Counted from the stretch's first letter, positions 53,606 to 62,841 are shown. The stretch is 64,000 nt of DNA from Ureibacillus acetophenoni (GCF_900220965.1 NZ_OBQC01000011.1:85548-149547), one strand, 5' to 3'. The notes: generated from the letters alone by a model not told the origin. Translations and numbers: made by a program.

Positions 53606-54610
53606 TTGCGACAACGAGTAATCTTATTATTAGTATTGTTGTTAAGTGCCCTAATGATCGCAGCTTGTGGTAGTAAGTCTAAGGAAGATGTAGTAAAAGA
53701 TTTAAGCAACAAATGGGGTAATGTGAATGGCTATGAGCTAGACGCAACAATGGAAATTAAAACTGGGAGTACGCCTCGAGTTTATGATGTAAATGTATGG
53801 CATACAAAACCAGATTTCTACAGAGTAAAAGTGACACAACAAGGTGAAGATGTTACGCAAATGATTATTCGTAACAAAGAAGGTGTCTTTGTTGTTACAC
53901 CGTCTTTAAGAAAAACGTACAAGTTCCAAAGTGAATGGCCAAAACAAAATAGCCAAGCTTATCTAATTGGTGCTCTTGGAGAAGATTTGCTAGCAGATGA
54001 AAATGTGACGATGGAAGAAGACGATAATAATTACATCTTCCAAGCAGCTACTCGTAACAACCATAAGAGTGTAATGCCATCACAAGTAATTACTGTGGAC
54101 AAGAAAACAAAACTTCCAAAAACTGTTTCCGTCTTAAATGAGGCGGGAGAAGAACAATTACTAATTACATTCAGTAAGGTTGATTTAGGTGTTCAGCATA
54201 AGGAAGAAGAATTTGCTGTAGATAAATTTACTGAAGAAAATAGCAATACTACTGGAGCAGTTGAAAGCGAAGAATTCCAAGTACACTATCCTGTTTTACA
54301 GTGGGAAGGTACAACTTTAATTGATGAAAAGAAAATTGTAGAAGATGGTACAGAACGTGTTATTCTAACTTTCGAGGGAGAAAAGGCCTTTACTTTAATG
54401 GAACAACCAGTTGTGTATAACGAGGAATCAACAGTACCAGTATTTGCACCTGGTGATCCAGCTGATTTAGGCTTTACGATTGGTGCTATTACGGACAACT
54501 CTATTAGTTGGGAACAAAATGGTGTATCATTCTTCCTTGCTTCAAATAACTTAACAAGAGAAGAAATGATTGAAGTTGCATCTTCAGTCGTTCCTGGTGG
54601 ATTAAAATAA
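53606..54610 (+). CDS. ydcC: LolA-like lipoprotein (YdcC-like)
   Basis: A 334-residue lipoprotein. Lipobox IAAC makes Cys-21 the lipid anchor. The body begins KEDVVKDLSNKWGNVNGYELDATMEIKTG and has repeated beta strands, a LolA-like half-barrel as in B. subtilis YdcC, whose function is tied loosely to sporulation and lipid binding. The start is a TTG after AAAGGATG. Its place between acpS and alr is the B. subtilis order. A GC-rich hairpin follows. Confidence 0.9.
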   Translation: MRQRVILLLVLLLSALMIAACGSKSKEDVVKDLSNKWGNVNGYELDATMEIKTGSTPRVYDVNVWHTKPDFYRVKVTQQGEDVTQMIIRNKEGVFVVTPSLRKTYKFQSEWPKQNSQAYLIGALGEDLLADENVTMEEDDNNYIFQAATRNNHKSVMPSQVITVDKKTKLPKTVSVLNEAGEEQLLITFSKVDLGVQHKEEEFAVDKFTEENSNTTGAVESEEFQVHYPVLQWEGTTLIDEKKIVEDGTERVILTFEGEKAFTLMEQPVVYNEESTVPVFAPGDPADLGFTIGAITDNSISWEQNGVSFFLASNNLTREEMIEVASSVVPGGLK

Positions 54611-54640
54611 AATTTTGTGTATTGGGCAGGAGTAACTTTG

Positions 54641-54667
54641 TTCAGAGGGGGTACAACCCCCTCTGAA
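54641..54667 (+). terminator. Hairpin after ydcC
   Basis: A perfect 11-bp stem, TTCAGAGGGGG / CCCCCTCTGAA, with a 5-nt loop. There is no T-run behind it, so termination is uncertain. Confidence 0.6.
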
Positions 54668-54838
54668 TGAAGTTTATAAACTACTTTAGGAAAAAGTTGA
54701 ACTTACTACTATTAGATGAACAAATGTTTTTAATTGAATATAAAAAAATTACAAATATTACAATTCAAAAAAACAATACACAATATACCGAATTTTCACT
54801 ATTATTAGATTATAACCTGTAAAATGAGGGAAATAATA

Positions 54839-55957
54839 ATGACAACACAAACACATTACCGGCCAACTCAAGCCATCATCAATTTGGAAGCGATTAAAGA
54901 AAATGTTAGCAATTTAAAAAAGTTTCTAAAACCAGATATAAAGATAATGGCAGTTGTAAAAGCGAATGCCTATGGTCACGGGGATGTTAAAGTTGCAGAA
55001 GCTGCAATTGAGGCGGGTGCTACTATGCTTGCTGTTGCAACTCCGGACGAGGCACTACATTTACGTAATTTTTTCCCTAATATTCAAATTTTGATATTAG
55101 GTTATTCCCCTGTATCATTTGCGGAAGTAGCTGCTAAAGAGAATATATCTTTAACAGTTTATTCTTCAGATTGGGTTAAACAAGTCGCAATAGATGTAAA
55201 TCTACCATTAAAATTACATATTAAAATTGATACGGGAATGGGAAGAATCGGTGTTACTACAATAGAAGAGTTACTCGATCTATATGAAAACATAGAAAAA
55301 AAGAACGGTTTAATAGTGGACGGGGTGTTTACTCATTTTGCTACTGCTGATGAGGAGGATGATTCGTACTTTATTAAACAAGTTGACAAATTTAATAAGC
55401 TCGTGGAATCGTTACCTAAAAGACCTCGAATTGTACACGCAGCAAACACAGCAACAATGTTAATGAAAGATCCTACACTACATTTTAATGCAGTACGTTT
55501 TGGTATTTCTATGTATGGCTTAGCCCCTTCGCAATACGTTAAAACAAAATTACCGTTTCCGATAAAACAAGCTTTTTCCTTAGAAACAGAATTGGTTGCA
55601 GTTAAACTGTTACAAAAAGGAGAATCTGTTGGATATGGTGCTACTTATAAGGTCGAAGATGAGGTGTATGTAGGTACTATTCCAATAGGATATGCAGATG
55701 GATTAATCCGTAAATTAAGTGGTCAAGAAGTATTGATTGATGGAAAACGCGTTCCCATTATCGGGAGAATTTGTATGGACCAATGTATGATTGCATTACC
55801 AGCTGCATATAATATAGGTGAGAAAGTAACTTTAATCGGGATACAAAATAATGAAGAAATAACTATTGATGAGTGGGCAGAAAAAGTAGAAACCATTAAC
55901 TATGAAGTACCATGTATCATAACTGCTAGAGTGCCTAGAATCTATCTCACAAAATAA
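54839..55957 (+). CDS. alr: Alanine racemase
   Basis: A 372-residue PLP enzyme that interconverts L- and D-alanine for the cell wall. AVVKANAYGHGD carries the PLP Lys near residue 40; KIDTGMGRIG and the C-terminal SVGYGATY, whose Tyr is the second catalytic base, are also present. The ATG at 54839 lies 8 bp after AGGGA; an in-frame ATG five codons earlier overlaps that site. It precedes ndoAI-ndoA, as in B. subtilis. Confidence 0.95.
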   Translation: MTTQTHYRPTQAIINLEAIKENVSNLKKFLKPDIKIMAVVKANAYGHGDVKVAEAAIEAGATMLAVATPDEALHLRNFFPNIQILILGYSPVSFAEVAAKENISLTVYSSDWVKQVAIDVNLPLKLHIKIDTGMGRIGVTTIEELLDLYENIEKKNGLIVDGVFTHFATADEEDDSYFIKQVDKFNKLVESLPKRPRIVHAANTATMLMKDPTLHFNAVRFGISMYGLAPSQYVKTKLPFPIKQAFSLETELVAVKLLQKGESVGYGATYKVEDEVYVGTIPIGYADGLIRKLSGQEVLIDGKRVPIIGRICMDQCMIALPAAYNIGEKVTLIGIQNNEEITIDEWAEKVETINYEVPCIITARVPRIYLTK

Positions 55958-56095
55958 TTTTCGACAAAAATCTCAACAAAAACCGCTATAATCACAAGAC
56001 TTGTCAAATTTTAAAATATCTTGTCTTTTCAACTACCATTTCAGATGATAGAATAAGTAGAAGAATTGGTACGGTTTTTGTGGAGGTGCTTGTTT

Positions 56096-56383
56096 TTGTA
56101 CGCGAAAAAAGTTGAAGAGGTATTAAAGGAAGTTAAACTTACCTTTCCTCAAGAAATGTTTATGGAATTAAATACACTTGAGCAAAAATCTGCACGCAAG
56201 GATGAGTATGTTGTCATTGCAACTCGTAGATTATCAACGCACAAGCAACCAAATCAAATACGGGAAGCTTTAATGAAAGGCTATGTAGAAATGTCACAAA
56301 TCAATCTATCTATAAGTAGTGAATGTCTGCATGCTGAATATGAAGCAGAGCATACAGTGGAGCGTCTCGTAAGCGGGGGATGA
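56096..56383 (+). CDS. ndoAI: Antitoxin EndoAI, diverged N-terminus
   Basis: A 95-residue antitoxin. The C-terminus, [11 protein letters not shown]...[16 protein letters not shown], matches the toxin-binding half of B. subtilis EndoAI closely. The N-terminal ribbon-helix-helix half is very different from the one I recall (KISLPENLVAEL), though [12 protein letters not shown] could be the same strand. The start is a TTG at 56096, 7 bp after GGAGGTG; longer in-frame starts overlap that site. It neutralises the RNase encoded 4 bp downstream. Confidence 0.88.
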   Translation: MYAKKVEEVLKEVKLTFPQEMFMELNTLEQKSARKDEYVVIATRRLSTHKQPNQIREALMKGYVEMSQINLSISSECLHAEYEAEHTVERLVSGG

Positions 56384-56387
56384 AAAC

Positions 56388-56738
56388 TTGATTGTGAAAC
56401 GAGGGGACGTTTTCTTTGCGGATCTTTCCCCAGTGGTAGGATCTGAACAGGGTGGAACAAGACCTGTTTTAATTATTCAAAACGATATTGGAAATCGATT
56501 TAGTCCTACAGTTATAATAGCGGCAATAACTGCGCAAATACAGAAAGCAAAATTACCAACCCACGTTGAAATTGATGCACATAAATATGGCTTTGAAAGA
56601 AATTCGGTAATTTTGCTTGAACAATTAAGAACGATAGACAAATCAAGATTAACTGATCGCATAACACAACTAGATGATGAACTAATGGATAAAGTGGACG
56701 AAGCGCTTGAAATAAGTTTAGGGTTAATGAAATTTTGA
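56388..56738 (+). CDS. ndoA: mRNA interferase EndoA (MazF family)
   Basis: A 116-residue MazF-type endoribonuclease. [31 protein letters not shown] is the conserved N-terminal fold with the catalytic Arg, and [16 protein letters not shown] the second conserved block. The B. subtilis enzyme cuts mRNA at UACAU. The length is the same as in Bacillus. The start is a TTG 8 bp after GGGGGA, 4 bp behind the antitoxin stop. It is separated from rsbT by a strong terminator, unlike B. subtilis, where rsbR comes next. Confidence 0.95.
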   Translation: MIVKRGDVFFADLSPVVGSEQGGTRPVLIIQNDIGNRFSPTVIIAAITAQIQKAKLPTHVEIDAHKYGFERNSVILLEQLRTIDKSRLTDRITQLDDELMDKVDEALEISLGLMKF

Positions 56739-56750
56739 ATACATAATAAA

Positions 56751-56790
56751 AAAAAGCATTGAAGACTAAAAAGTTTTCAATGCTTTTTAT
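56751..56790 (+). terminator. Rho-independent terminator between ndoA and rsbT
   Basis: A 13-bp perfect stem, AAAAAGCATTGAA / TTCAATGCTTTTT, with a T-rich tail. Confidence 0.93.
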
Positions 56791-56869
56791 ATTTAGTATT
56801 ATATAGTTGGTTATATTTACCATTGTCATATAACTAAATTAGTATTTTAGGGAATGATTCTAACATATA

Positions 56870-56898
56870 TTAGAAATGCTTTAATTCTTTGGTAAAAT
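56870..56898 (+). promoter_or_regulatory. Likely sigma-A promoter of rsbT
   Basis: TTAGAA (56870-56875), 17-bp spacer, TAAAAT (56893-56898). The -35 is weak. With the upstream terminator it makes rsbT the first gene of the sigma-B operon. Confidence 0.5.
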
Positions 56899-56923
56899 AT
56901 TAGCTATACATGGAGGTGCAGTA

Positions 56924-57319
56924 ATGAAAAGTCTACTTGAAATTACTATAAATACAGAATCAGATATTATCGCTGCACGTCAAATCGCTCGTGAAACTTC
57001 AAATACTATTGGATTTGACAAAGTAGATCAAGCAAGAATTGTAACCGCAATTAGTGAAATAGCTAAAAATATTATTATGTATGCCCTTGTTGGTGTAATA
57101 ACAATAGAAATTTTAGAAAAAGACAATAAAAAAGGGATATCGATTAGGGCAATCGATCGAGGTCCGGGAATAGTAGATATAAAAAGTGTTTTAGACGAGA
57201 GTAATTTAAAAGGATTAGGTGCAGGGTTACCTGGTGTAAGAAGATTAATGGATTCATTGGAGATAGAATCTGATGTAGGTAAAGGTACTAGAGTATATAT
57301 GGAAAAATGGCTAAGATAG
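56924..57319 (+). CDS. rsbT: Serine kinase RsbT
   Basis: A 131-residue GHKL-type kinase. AISEIAKNIIMYAL is the N box, IDRGPGI the G1 box and LKGLGAGLPGVRRLMD the G2 box. In B. subtilis RsbT is held by the RsbR/RsbS stressosome and, when freed, switches on RsbU. Here no rsbR or rsbS lies upstream, so its control must differ. GGAGGTG precedes the ATG. rsbU starts 9 bp later. Confidence 0.93.
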   Translation: MKSLLEITINTESDIIAARQIARETSNTIGFDKVDQARIVTAISEIAKNIIMYALVGVITIEILEKDNKKGISIRAIDRGPGIVDIKSVLDESNLKGLGAGLPGVRRLMDSLEIESDVGKGTRVYMEKWLR

Positions 57320-57328
57320 GGTGGTTCT

Positions 57329-58327
57329 ATGGAGCAATTATTAATCGACTATAAACAAATTCTGTCCGACTATGTAGTTAACCGTAAGGAGGAAACTTTA
57401 TATAATGGACAGAACTATGTTCGCCAATTAATTCAGAAAAATGTTGCACCAGAAGATGTAATTAACATACATAGAAAAGCTGTTGAAGAGATATATACTG
57501 AACTTCCGGATTCTCTTTCGCATGCTTATGATTTTTTGATTGAGGTGATGGTGCAATATGGTATGAAAACTAGAGAGCACCAAAGTTTACTTATACAAAA
57601 AGAAGAATTAAGAATAGAGATGGAAATCGCTGCGAGAATTCAGAATATTTTGCTAAATACCACAGTCCCTAAAATAGATCAATTAGACATCGGTATGATT
57701 TCAGAACCGATTCGAAAAATGAATGGAGATTATGTTCATTTTTTATTTGATGAGGAAGAAGATTACTTAAGTATAGCTGTTGCTGATGTAGTAGGAAAAG
57801 GGGTACCTGCAGCGTTATGTATGTCTATGCTAAAAAATGGGTTGGAAACATTAGAGTATGGTAATAATGATCCTTCTTATATTTTGCAAGTTTTAAATAG
57901 AATAATTGAAAAAAGTGTTGATGATGGAATGTTCGTATCTTCCTTTTATGGTCGATACGATGTTAATAGTAGTATTCTTACATACGGTTCTGCTGGTCAT
58001 GAACCAGCACTTTACTTTAATTCAAAAGAAAATGCTTTTTGTGATCTTGAATGTAAGGGGTTATTGCTAGGTGTAATGCCTGAAGTAAAATATTCTCAAT
58101 CTAATATTCGTTTAGAGGAAAATGACTTTATTATGATTGTTACAGACGGTGTTACGGAGTTAAGGGATTGTGATGTGATAGACTCACGTAATTTACTTAA
58201 AGAGATCGCTTTTTCTATTCGTCACCTTCCAGCACAAGAAATGTGCGAAAAAATCTATTTAGAATTACAAAGATTACAAGATTATAACTTAGAAGATGAT
58301 TTTACTATTGTCATATTAAAAAAGTAG
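57329..58327 (+). CDS. rsbU: Protein phosphatase RsbU (PP2C)
   Basis: A 332-residue protein, close to the B. subtilis length. Residues 1-85 are the helical RsbT-binding domain (EDVINIHRKAVEEIYTELPDSLSHAYDFL). From about 120 there is a SpoIIE/PP2C domain: MNGDYVHFLFDE, IAVADVVGKGVPAALCMSMLKNG, VTDGVTE and EDDFTIVIL supply the metal-binding Asp residues. It dephosphorylates RsbV-P. The RsbT-binding domain is kept, which fits an active RsbT-RsbU branch. Confidence 0.93.
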   Translation: MEQLLIDYKQILSDYVVNRKEETLYNGQNYVRQLIQKNVAPEDVINIHRKAVEEIYTELPDSLSHAYDFLIEVMVQYGMKTREHQSLLIQKEELRIEMEIAARIQNILLNTTVPKIDQLDIGMISEPIRKMNGDYVHFLFDEEEDYLSIAVADVVGKGVPAALCMSMLKNGLETLEYGNNDPSYILQVLNRIIEKSVDDGMFVSSFYGRYDVNSSILTYGSAGHEPALYFNSKENAFCDLECKGLLLGVMPEVKYSQSNIRLEENDFIMIVTDGVTELRDCDVIDSRNLLKEIAFSIRHLPAQEMCEKIYLELQRLQDYNLEDDFTIVILKK

Positions 58328-58335
58328 AATTATAG

Positions 58336-58360
58336 GTTTAAAAGAATAAATAAGGGGAAT
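58336..58360 (+). promoter_or_regulatory. Sigma-B-type promoter before rsbV
   Basis: GTTTAA (58336-58341), 13-bp spacer, GGGAAT (58355-58360), one mismatch from the consensus GTTTAA-N12-14-GGGTAT. In B. subtilis a sigma-B promoter stands at the same place, so the rsbVW-sigB part would be self-amplified. Confidence 0.8.
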
Positions 58361-58395
58361 TACATAAAAAGTCGTTTTTGGAGGTGTTCCGCAAA

Positions 58396-58722
58396 ATGGA
58401 ATTGAATATACATTTTAGAAAAATTAATAACGTATTAAGTGTATTTATCGAAGGTGAAATTGATACTTTTACAGCCCCTAAACTCCGTGAAAAACTTGAA
58501 TCTATCGTAATCAGTCAAGAAAGATTGATTGAATTAGACTTATCTAAAGTGACTTATATGGATAGTACGGGACTGGGAGTATTTGTTGCGTTATATAAAA
58601 ATGTAACTCGTGAAAATGGTAATTTAAAATTAGTTGGCCTGACTGCTAGAATAAAAAGATTGTTTAATATTACTGGATTAAGCGAATTGATGAATATTGA
58701 AGTTGGAGCAAAGGTGGAATAA
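58396..58722 (+). CDS. rsbV: Anti-anti-sigma factor RsbV
   Basis: A 108-residue STAS-domain protein. LDLSKVTYMDSTGLGVFVALYK carries the conserved Ser (near residue 56) that RsbW phosphorylates. Unphosphorylated RsbV binds RsbW and frees sigma-B. The ATG at 58396 follows GGAGGTG; an upstream TTG overlaps that site. rsbW begins 3 bp after the stop. Confidence 0.94.
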   Translation: MELNIHFRKINNVLSVFIEGEIDTFTAPKLREKLESIVISQERLIELDLSKVTYMDSTGLGVFVALYKNVTRENGNLKLVGLTARIKRLFNITGLSELMNIEVGAKVE

Positions 58723-58725
58723 AGT

Positions 58726-59196
58726 ATGAAGGCGTTTGACTATATAGAAATTAGAATTCCAGCTAAACCACAATATGTAAGTGTTATTAGGCTAGCGATA
58801 TCCGGATTAGCGACGAGAGTTGGTTTTTTGTATGATCAAATTGAAGATATTAAAATTGCTATTAGTGAAGCTGTAACGAACGTTGTTCAACATGCCTACG
58901 AAGAGAGTGAGCAAGGAGACATTGTAATTGGGTGTGCTCTTTATACTGATAAAATTGAAATATTAGTAACGGACTTTGGTAATAGCTTTGATTTTGAAGA
59001 AATTAAAAAAGAAGTTGGCCCTTATGAACCAAATAGTAGTATTACTCAATTGAGAGAAGGTGGACTAGGTCTATTCTTGATGGAAACCTTAATGGATGAG
59101 GTAAAGGTAAACTCCGAAAATGGAGTAACTGTTTTCATGACAAAGTTTGTCAAGAGAGAGCAGGTGAAACACCGTGACCAAACGATTACATCATAA
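58726..59196 (+). CDS. rsbW: Serine kinase / anti-sigma factor RsbW
   Basis: A 156-residue GHKL kinase. AISEAVTNVVQHAYEES is the N box, VTDFGNSFD the G1 box and REGGLGLFLMETLMDEV the G2 box. It phosphorylates RsbV and holds sigma-B inactive. AGGTGG lies upstream of the ATG. Its 3' end overlaps sigB by 23 bp, the usual coupling for this pair. Confidence 0.94.
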   Translation: MKAFDYIEIRIPAKPQYVSVIRLAISGLATRVGFLYDQIEDIKIAISEAVTNVVQHAYEESEQGDIVIGCALYTDKIEILVTDFGNSFDFEEIKKEVGPYEPNSSITQLREGGLGLFLMETLMDEVKVNSENGVTVFMTKFVKREQVKHRDQTITS

Positions 59197-59950
59197 TATG
59201 TCTGAAGATGAGTTATTGATGTTGTTTGCAGAAGCACAAGAGGCAAATGATGAAGATGCTCAAACACAACTAGTCCTAAAATATAAATATTTAGTCGAAT
59301 CAATTGCGAAAAAATACTCTTACACAAAATCAAACTATGAAGATATTTATCAAGTCGGAATGATTGGTTTACTAGGTGCAATTCGCCGATATGATTCTTC
59401 TTTAGGAAGAAACTTCGAAGTATTTGCAATACCTACGATTATTGGAGAAATTAAAAGATTTTTACGAGATAAAACATGGGATGTACATGTTCCTAGAAGA
59501 ATTAAAGAACTAATACCAAAAATTAAAACTGCCGTTGACGATTTAACACATCAAATTCAGAGATCACCATCCATCCCTGAAATAGCTAATTTCCTAGAGG
59601 TACGCGTAGAAGATGTATTAGAAGCAATGGAAATGAGTAAAAGTTATCAAGCGCTTTCTATGGATAGGTCAATTGAATCGGATTTTGACGGAAGTTCAGT
59701 AACGCTATTAGATATAGTAGGAAAAGAAGAGGATGGTTATGAATTAATCAATTCAAGAATGGCTTTGTCTGATTGTATAGGATTATTATCAGAGCGTGAA
59801 CAAGAAATTATAAAGCTAACGTATTTTAGCCAAATGAGTCAAAAACAAGTTGGTGAGAAGTTAGGGATTTCCCAAATGCATGTTTCTAGGATTCAAAGAC
59901 AAGCGATAAAAAAATTACAAGAAGCAGTATTAGTAGGCGGTAGAGTATAA
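59174..59950 (+). CDS. sigB: General-stress sigma factor SigB
   Basis: A 258-residue sigma-70 group 3 factor. Region 2 (KSNYEDIYQVGMIGLLGAIRRYDSSLGRNFEVFAIPTIIGEIKRFLRD), region 3 and region 4 (LSEREQEIIKLTYFSQMSQKQVGEKLGISQMHVSRIQRQAIKKL) are complete. The start is a GTG inside rsbW, after CAGGTG. rsbX, the feedback phosphatase normally next, is absent; a terminator and tex follow. Confidence 0.95.
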   Translation: MTKRLHHNMSEDELLMLFAEAQEANDEDAQTQLVLKYKYLVESIAKKYSYTKSNYEDIYQVGMIGLLGAIRRYDSSLGRNFEVFAIPTIIGEIKRFLRDKTWDVHVPRRIKELIPKIKTAVDDLTHQIQRSPSIPEIANFLEVRVEDVLEAMEMSKSYQALSMDRSIESDFDGSSVTLLDIVGKEEDGYELINSRMALSDCIGLLSEREQEIIKLTYFSQMSQKQVGEKLGISQMHVSRIQRQAIKKLQEAVLVGGRV

Positions 59951-59967
59951 TAATGAGTTTATAATGT

Positions 59968-60008
59968 GAGGCTGTCTTGAGAGGAAACTTTCAAGTCGGC
60001 CTCCTTTA
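59968..60008 (+). terminator. Rho-independent terminator after sigB
   Basis: GAGGCTGTCTTGA / TCAAGTCGGCCTC stem with G-U pairs and an 8-nt loop, then CCTTT. It closes the operon before tex. Confidence 0.8.
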
Positions 60009-60112
60009 GCTTTTACTTATTCTTCGAATTAGAAGTTTGAAATGGTCATGATAGAAGTTAAGAGATAGTTAATGTAAAATTAATTAAGCTACACATGAAA
60101 GGCAGTGGGAAT

Positions 60113-62299
60113 ATGAGTGATACGAAAATGTTACAAATGATAGCTGCAGATACAAAGGTCAAACCGCACCAAGTTGAGGCTGTCATCAAGCTTTTACAAG
60201 ATGGTAATACAGTCCCATTTATTGCGCGCTATCGTAAGGAAGCAACGGGTTCTTTAGATGAAGTACAAATTAAATCAATTGAAGACCGCTACCATTACAT
60301 TCAACAACTAGAACAAAGAAAAGAAGAAGTAATCCGATTAATAGACGAACAAGGTAAATTAACTGATGAACTAGCAGCGGATATTCGTTCTGCATCAGTT
60401 CTTCAACGAGTGGAAGATTTATATCGCCCGTATAAACAAAAAAGAAGAACGAAAGCAACAATTGCGAAAGAAAAAGGGTTAGAACCATTAGCGGCTCAAC
60501 TACTTGAATTTAACAAGGAAGACGTAGCTGTTTTGGCTAGTGCTTTTATAGATGAAGAAAAAGGTGTAACTACTACAGAAGAGGCTTTAGCTGGTGCAAA
60601 GGATATACTAGCCGAAATCTTCGCTGATGATGCTTCTGTACGTGACAAAATCCGCAAACTTTCATGGCAAGAAGGTCGAATTACGACTGCTGTAAAAGAT
60701 GTAGAAAAAGATGAGAAAAAAGTATTTGAAATGTATTACGAATATGAAGAACCGATTAAGCACATTGTTCCTCATCGTACGTTAGCTATTAATCGAGGAG
60801 AGAAAGAGGAGATTTTGAAAGTTTCTATTCAAGTACCAGTTGATCGTGTACTTCAAATAATGGATAGAGAATGGATACCTACAAATTCATCCTCTCCATC
60901 GATTCAATATGTAAGAGAGGCTATTGAAGATGGTTATAAACGATTAATTCAACCTTCGATTGAACGAGAACTTAGAAACGAATTAACTGAAAAAGCAGAA
61001 GCACAAGCTATTCATATTTTCTCGGAGAACTTAAGAAGTTTATTACTACAACCACCTATTCGTGGGAAGATGGTACTTGGAGTAGACCCTGCTTATCGAA
61101 CAGGTTGTAAATTAGCAGTAGTCGATGAAACAGGTAAGATGTTAGAGGTAACGGCGATTTATCCGCATCCTCCAAAACCAGATGTAGAGAAGTCAAAAAA
61201 GATTGTGAAGGCAATTTTGGACAAGTATCCAATTAGTATTATTGCGATTGGAAATGGAACAGCTTCTCGCGAAACGGAACAATTTATTGCTGATGTTCTA
61301 AAAGAATTATCAGAAAAAGAGATTTCGTATGTAATTGTCAATGAAGCGGGTGCTTCAGTTTATTCGGCTTCAGAAGTTGCGCGCGCGGAGTTTCCAGATC
61401 TACAAGTTGAGCAAAGAAGCGCTGTTTCTATAGCTAGGAGATTACAAGATCCTTTATCTGAATTGGTAAAGATTGAACCAAAAGCTGTAGGAGTTGGGCA
61501 ATATCAACACGATGTATCACAAAAAAAACTAGCTGAATCATTGACGTTTATAGTTGAAACTGCAGTTAACCAGGTTGGAGTGGATGTAAATACTTCATCG
61601 GTTTCATTGTTACAATATGTTTCAGGATTATCGAAAACAGTAGCTGAGAATATAGTAAAGGCTCGTACTGAAGCGGGTAAATTTACTTCACGTACTCAGT
61701 TAAAAAAGGTACCTCGCTTAGGTGCGAAAACATACGAACAAGCTATCGGTTTTTTACGAATCCCGGATGCTAAAAATCCACTCGATAGCACTGGTATTCA
61801 CCCTGAAAGCTACGAATTCGCCGAAGAAATATTAAAAATTGTAGGGTTAACTAAAAAAGATGTAGGAACAAAAGCTTGTGAAGAAGCTCTTGTGAATTTA
61901 GATTTAGAACAATTAAGCAAACAGTTAGATGTAGGGGAAATTACCGTAAAGGATATCGTAGAGACTTTAATGAAACCAACTCGAGATCCTCGAGATGCAT
62001 TCCCTCAGCCATTATTAAAAACAGACGTATTAAAAATGGAAGACCTTCAAGTAGGTATGGAACTGCAAGGAACTGTGCGTAATGTTGTGGATTTTGGTGC
62101 TTTTGTTGATGTTGGTGTTAAACAAGATGGACTGGTACACATATCTAAACTGCAAAAACGTAGAATAAAACATCCGCTTGAAGTAGTTTCTTTAGGGGAT
62201 ATTGTAACAGTTTGGGTTGACAAAGTTGAAATCGAAAAAGGTAGAATCTCACTTACGATGATTCCCCCAGAAAAGAAAGAAGAAAAAGTGGCTAACTAA
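60113..62299 (+). CDS. tex: Transcription accessory protein Tex (YdcI-like)
   Basis: A 728-residue Tex protein. N-terminal helical HTH part with TVPFIARYRKEATGSLDEVQI; central YqgF/RuvC-like fold near residue 325 (GVDPAYRTGCKLAVVDETG); HhH motifs around 500; and a C-terminal S1 domain (GMELQGTVRNVVDFGAFVDVGVKQDGLVHISKL). Tex binds nucleic acids and aids transcription-linked processes. The ATG at 60113 follows AAAGG and GTGGGA. It takes the place behind sigB and before sprT, as in B. subtilis once rsbX and other genes are discounted. Confidence 0.94.
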   Translation: MSDTKMLQMIAADTKVKPHQVEAVIKLLQDGNTVPFIARYRKEATGSLDEVQIKSIEDRYHYIQQLEQRKEEVIRLIDEQGKLTDELAADIRSASVLQRVEDLYRPYKQKRRTKATIAKEKGLEPLAAQLLEFNKEDVAVLASAFIDEEKGVTTTEEALAGAKDILAEIFADDASVRDKIRKLSWQEGRITTAVKDVEKDEKKVFEMYYEYEEPIKHIVPHRTLAINRGEKEEILKVSIQVPVDRVLQIMDREWIPTNSSSPSIQYVREAIEDGYKRLIQPSIERELRNELTEKAEAQAIHIFSENLRSLLLQPPIRGKMVLGVDPAYRTGCKLAVVDETGKMLEVTAIYPHPPKPDVEKSKKIVKAILDKYPISIIAIGNGTASRETEQFIADVLKELSEKEISYVIVNEAGASVYSASEVARAEFPDLQVEQRSAVSIARRLQDPLSELVKIEPKAVGVGQYQHDVSQKKLAESLTFIVETAVNQVGVDVNTSSVSLLQYVSGLSKTVAENIVKARTEAGKFTSRTQLKKVPRLGAKTYEQAIGFLRIPDAKNPLDSTGIHPESYEFAEEILKIVGLTKKDVGTKACEEALVNLDLEQLSKQLDVGEITVKDIVETLMKPTRDPRDAFPQPLLKTDVLKMEDLQVGMELQGTVRNVVDFGAFVDVGVKQDGLVHISKLQKRRIKHPLEVVSLGDIVTVWVDKVEIEKGRISLTMIPPEKKEEKVAN

Positions 62300-62311
62300 A
62301 GATATACTGTT

Positions 62312-62347
62312 AAGTAGTACGTGGTATAAACTACGTACTACTTGTTT
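62312..62347 (+). terminator. Hairpin terminator after tex
   Basis: An 11-bp perfect stem, AAGTAGTACGT / ACGTACTACTT, with a 10-nt loop and TGTTTATTT afterwards. Confidence 0.75.
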
Positions 62348-62373
62348 ATTTAGTGTTGAAAGGAAGTGAAAGA

Positions 62374-62841
62374 ATGACTGATATAGAACTACAACATTTA
62401 GTGGAAGAGTTATCTTTGAAGTTTTTTGAACGTCCCTTCGTTCATAAAGCATATTTTAACAGCCGATTACGGACAACAGGTGGTCGTTATTTGCTTCATA
62501 GTCATAATATTGAGCTTAATAGGAAATCCTATGAACTGTTTGGAATGGAGGAATTGCAGGGAATAATACTTCATGAATTATGCCATTATCATTTGCACAT
62601 ACAAGGAAAAGGATATAAACATAGAGATGCAGATTTTCGCGCTCTACTTAAAAAAGTTGGTGCTCCAAGATTCTGTTCTACAATTGAAGAAAATCAGAAA
62701 AGAGGAAGTTCGAATCTATACATATACCAGTGTAAGTCTTGTAAACAGCTGTACAATAGAAAGAGAAGAATTGATATTAATAAATATAAATGTGGAAAAT
62801 GTTTTGGCCAACTTGACTTAATAGAAAAGAGAAAAGTATAG
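62374..62841 (+). CDS. sprT: SprT-like zinc metalloprotease (YdcK-like)
   Basis: A 155-residue SprT-family protein. [22 protein letters not shown] contains the HExxH zinc site near residue 70 with the third His. CKSC and KCGKC near the C-terminus form a zinc ribbon. The human relative SPRTN cuts DNA-protein crosslinks; the bacterial role is unclear. The ATG at 62374 follows AAGGAAGTG. A weak hairpin follows the stop. Confidence 0.9.
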   Translation: MTDIELQHLVEELSLKFFERPFVHKAYFNSRLRTTGGRYLLHSHNIELNRKSYELFGMEELQGIILHELCHYHLHIQGKGYKHRDADFRALLKKVGAPRFCSTIEENQKRGSSNLYIYQCKSCKQLYNRKRRIDINKYKCGKCFGQLDLIEKRKV

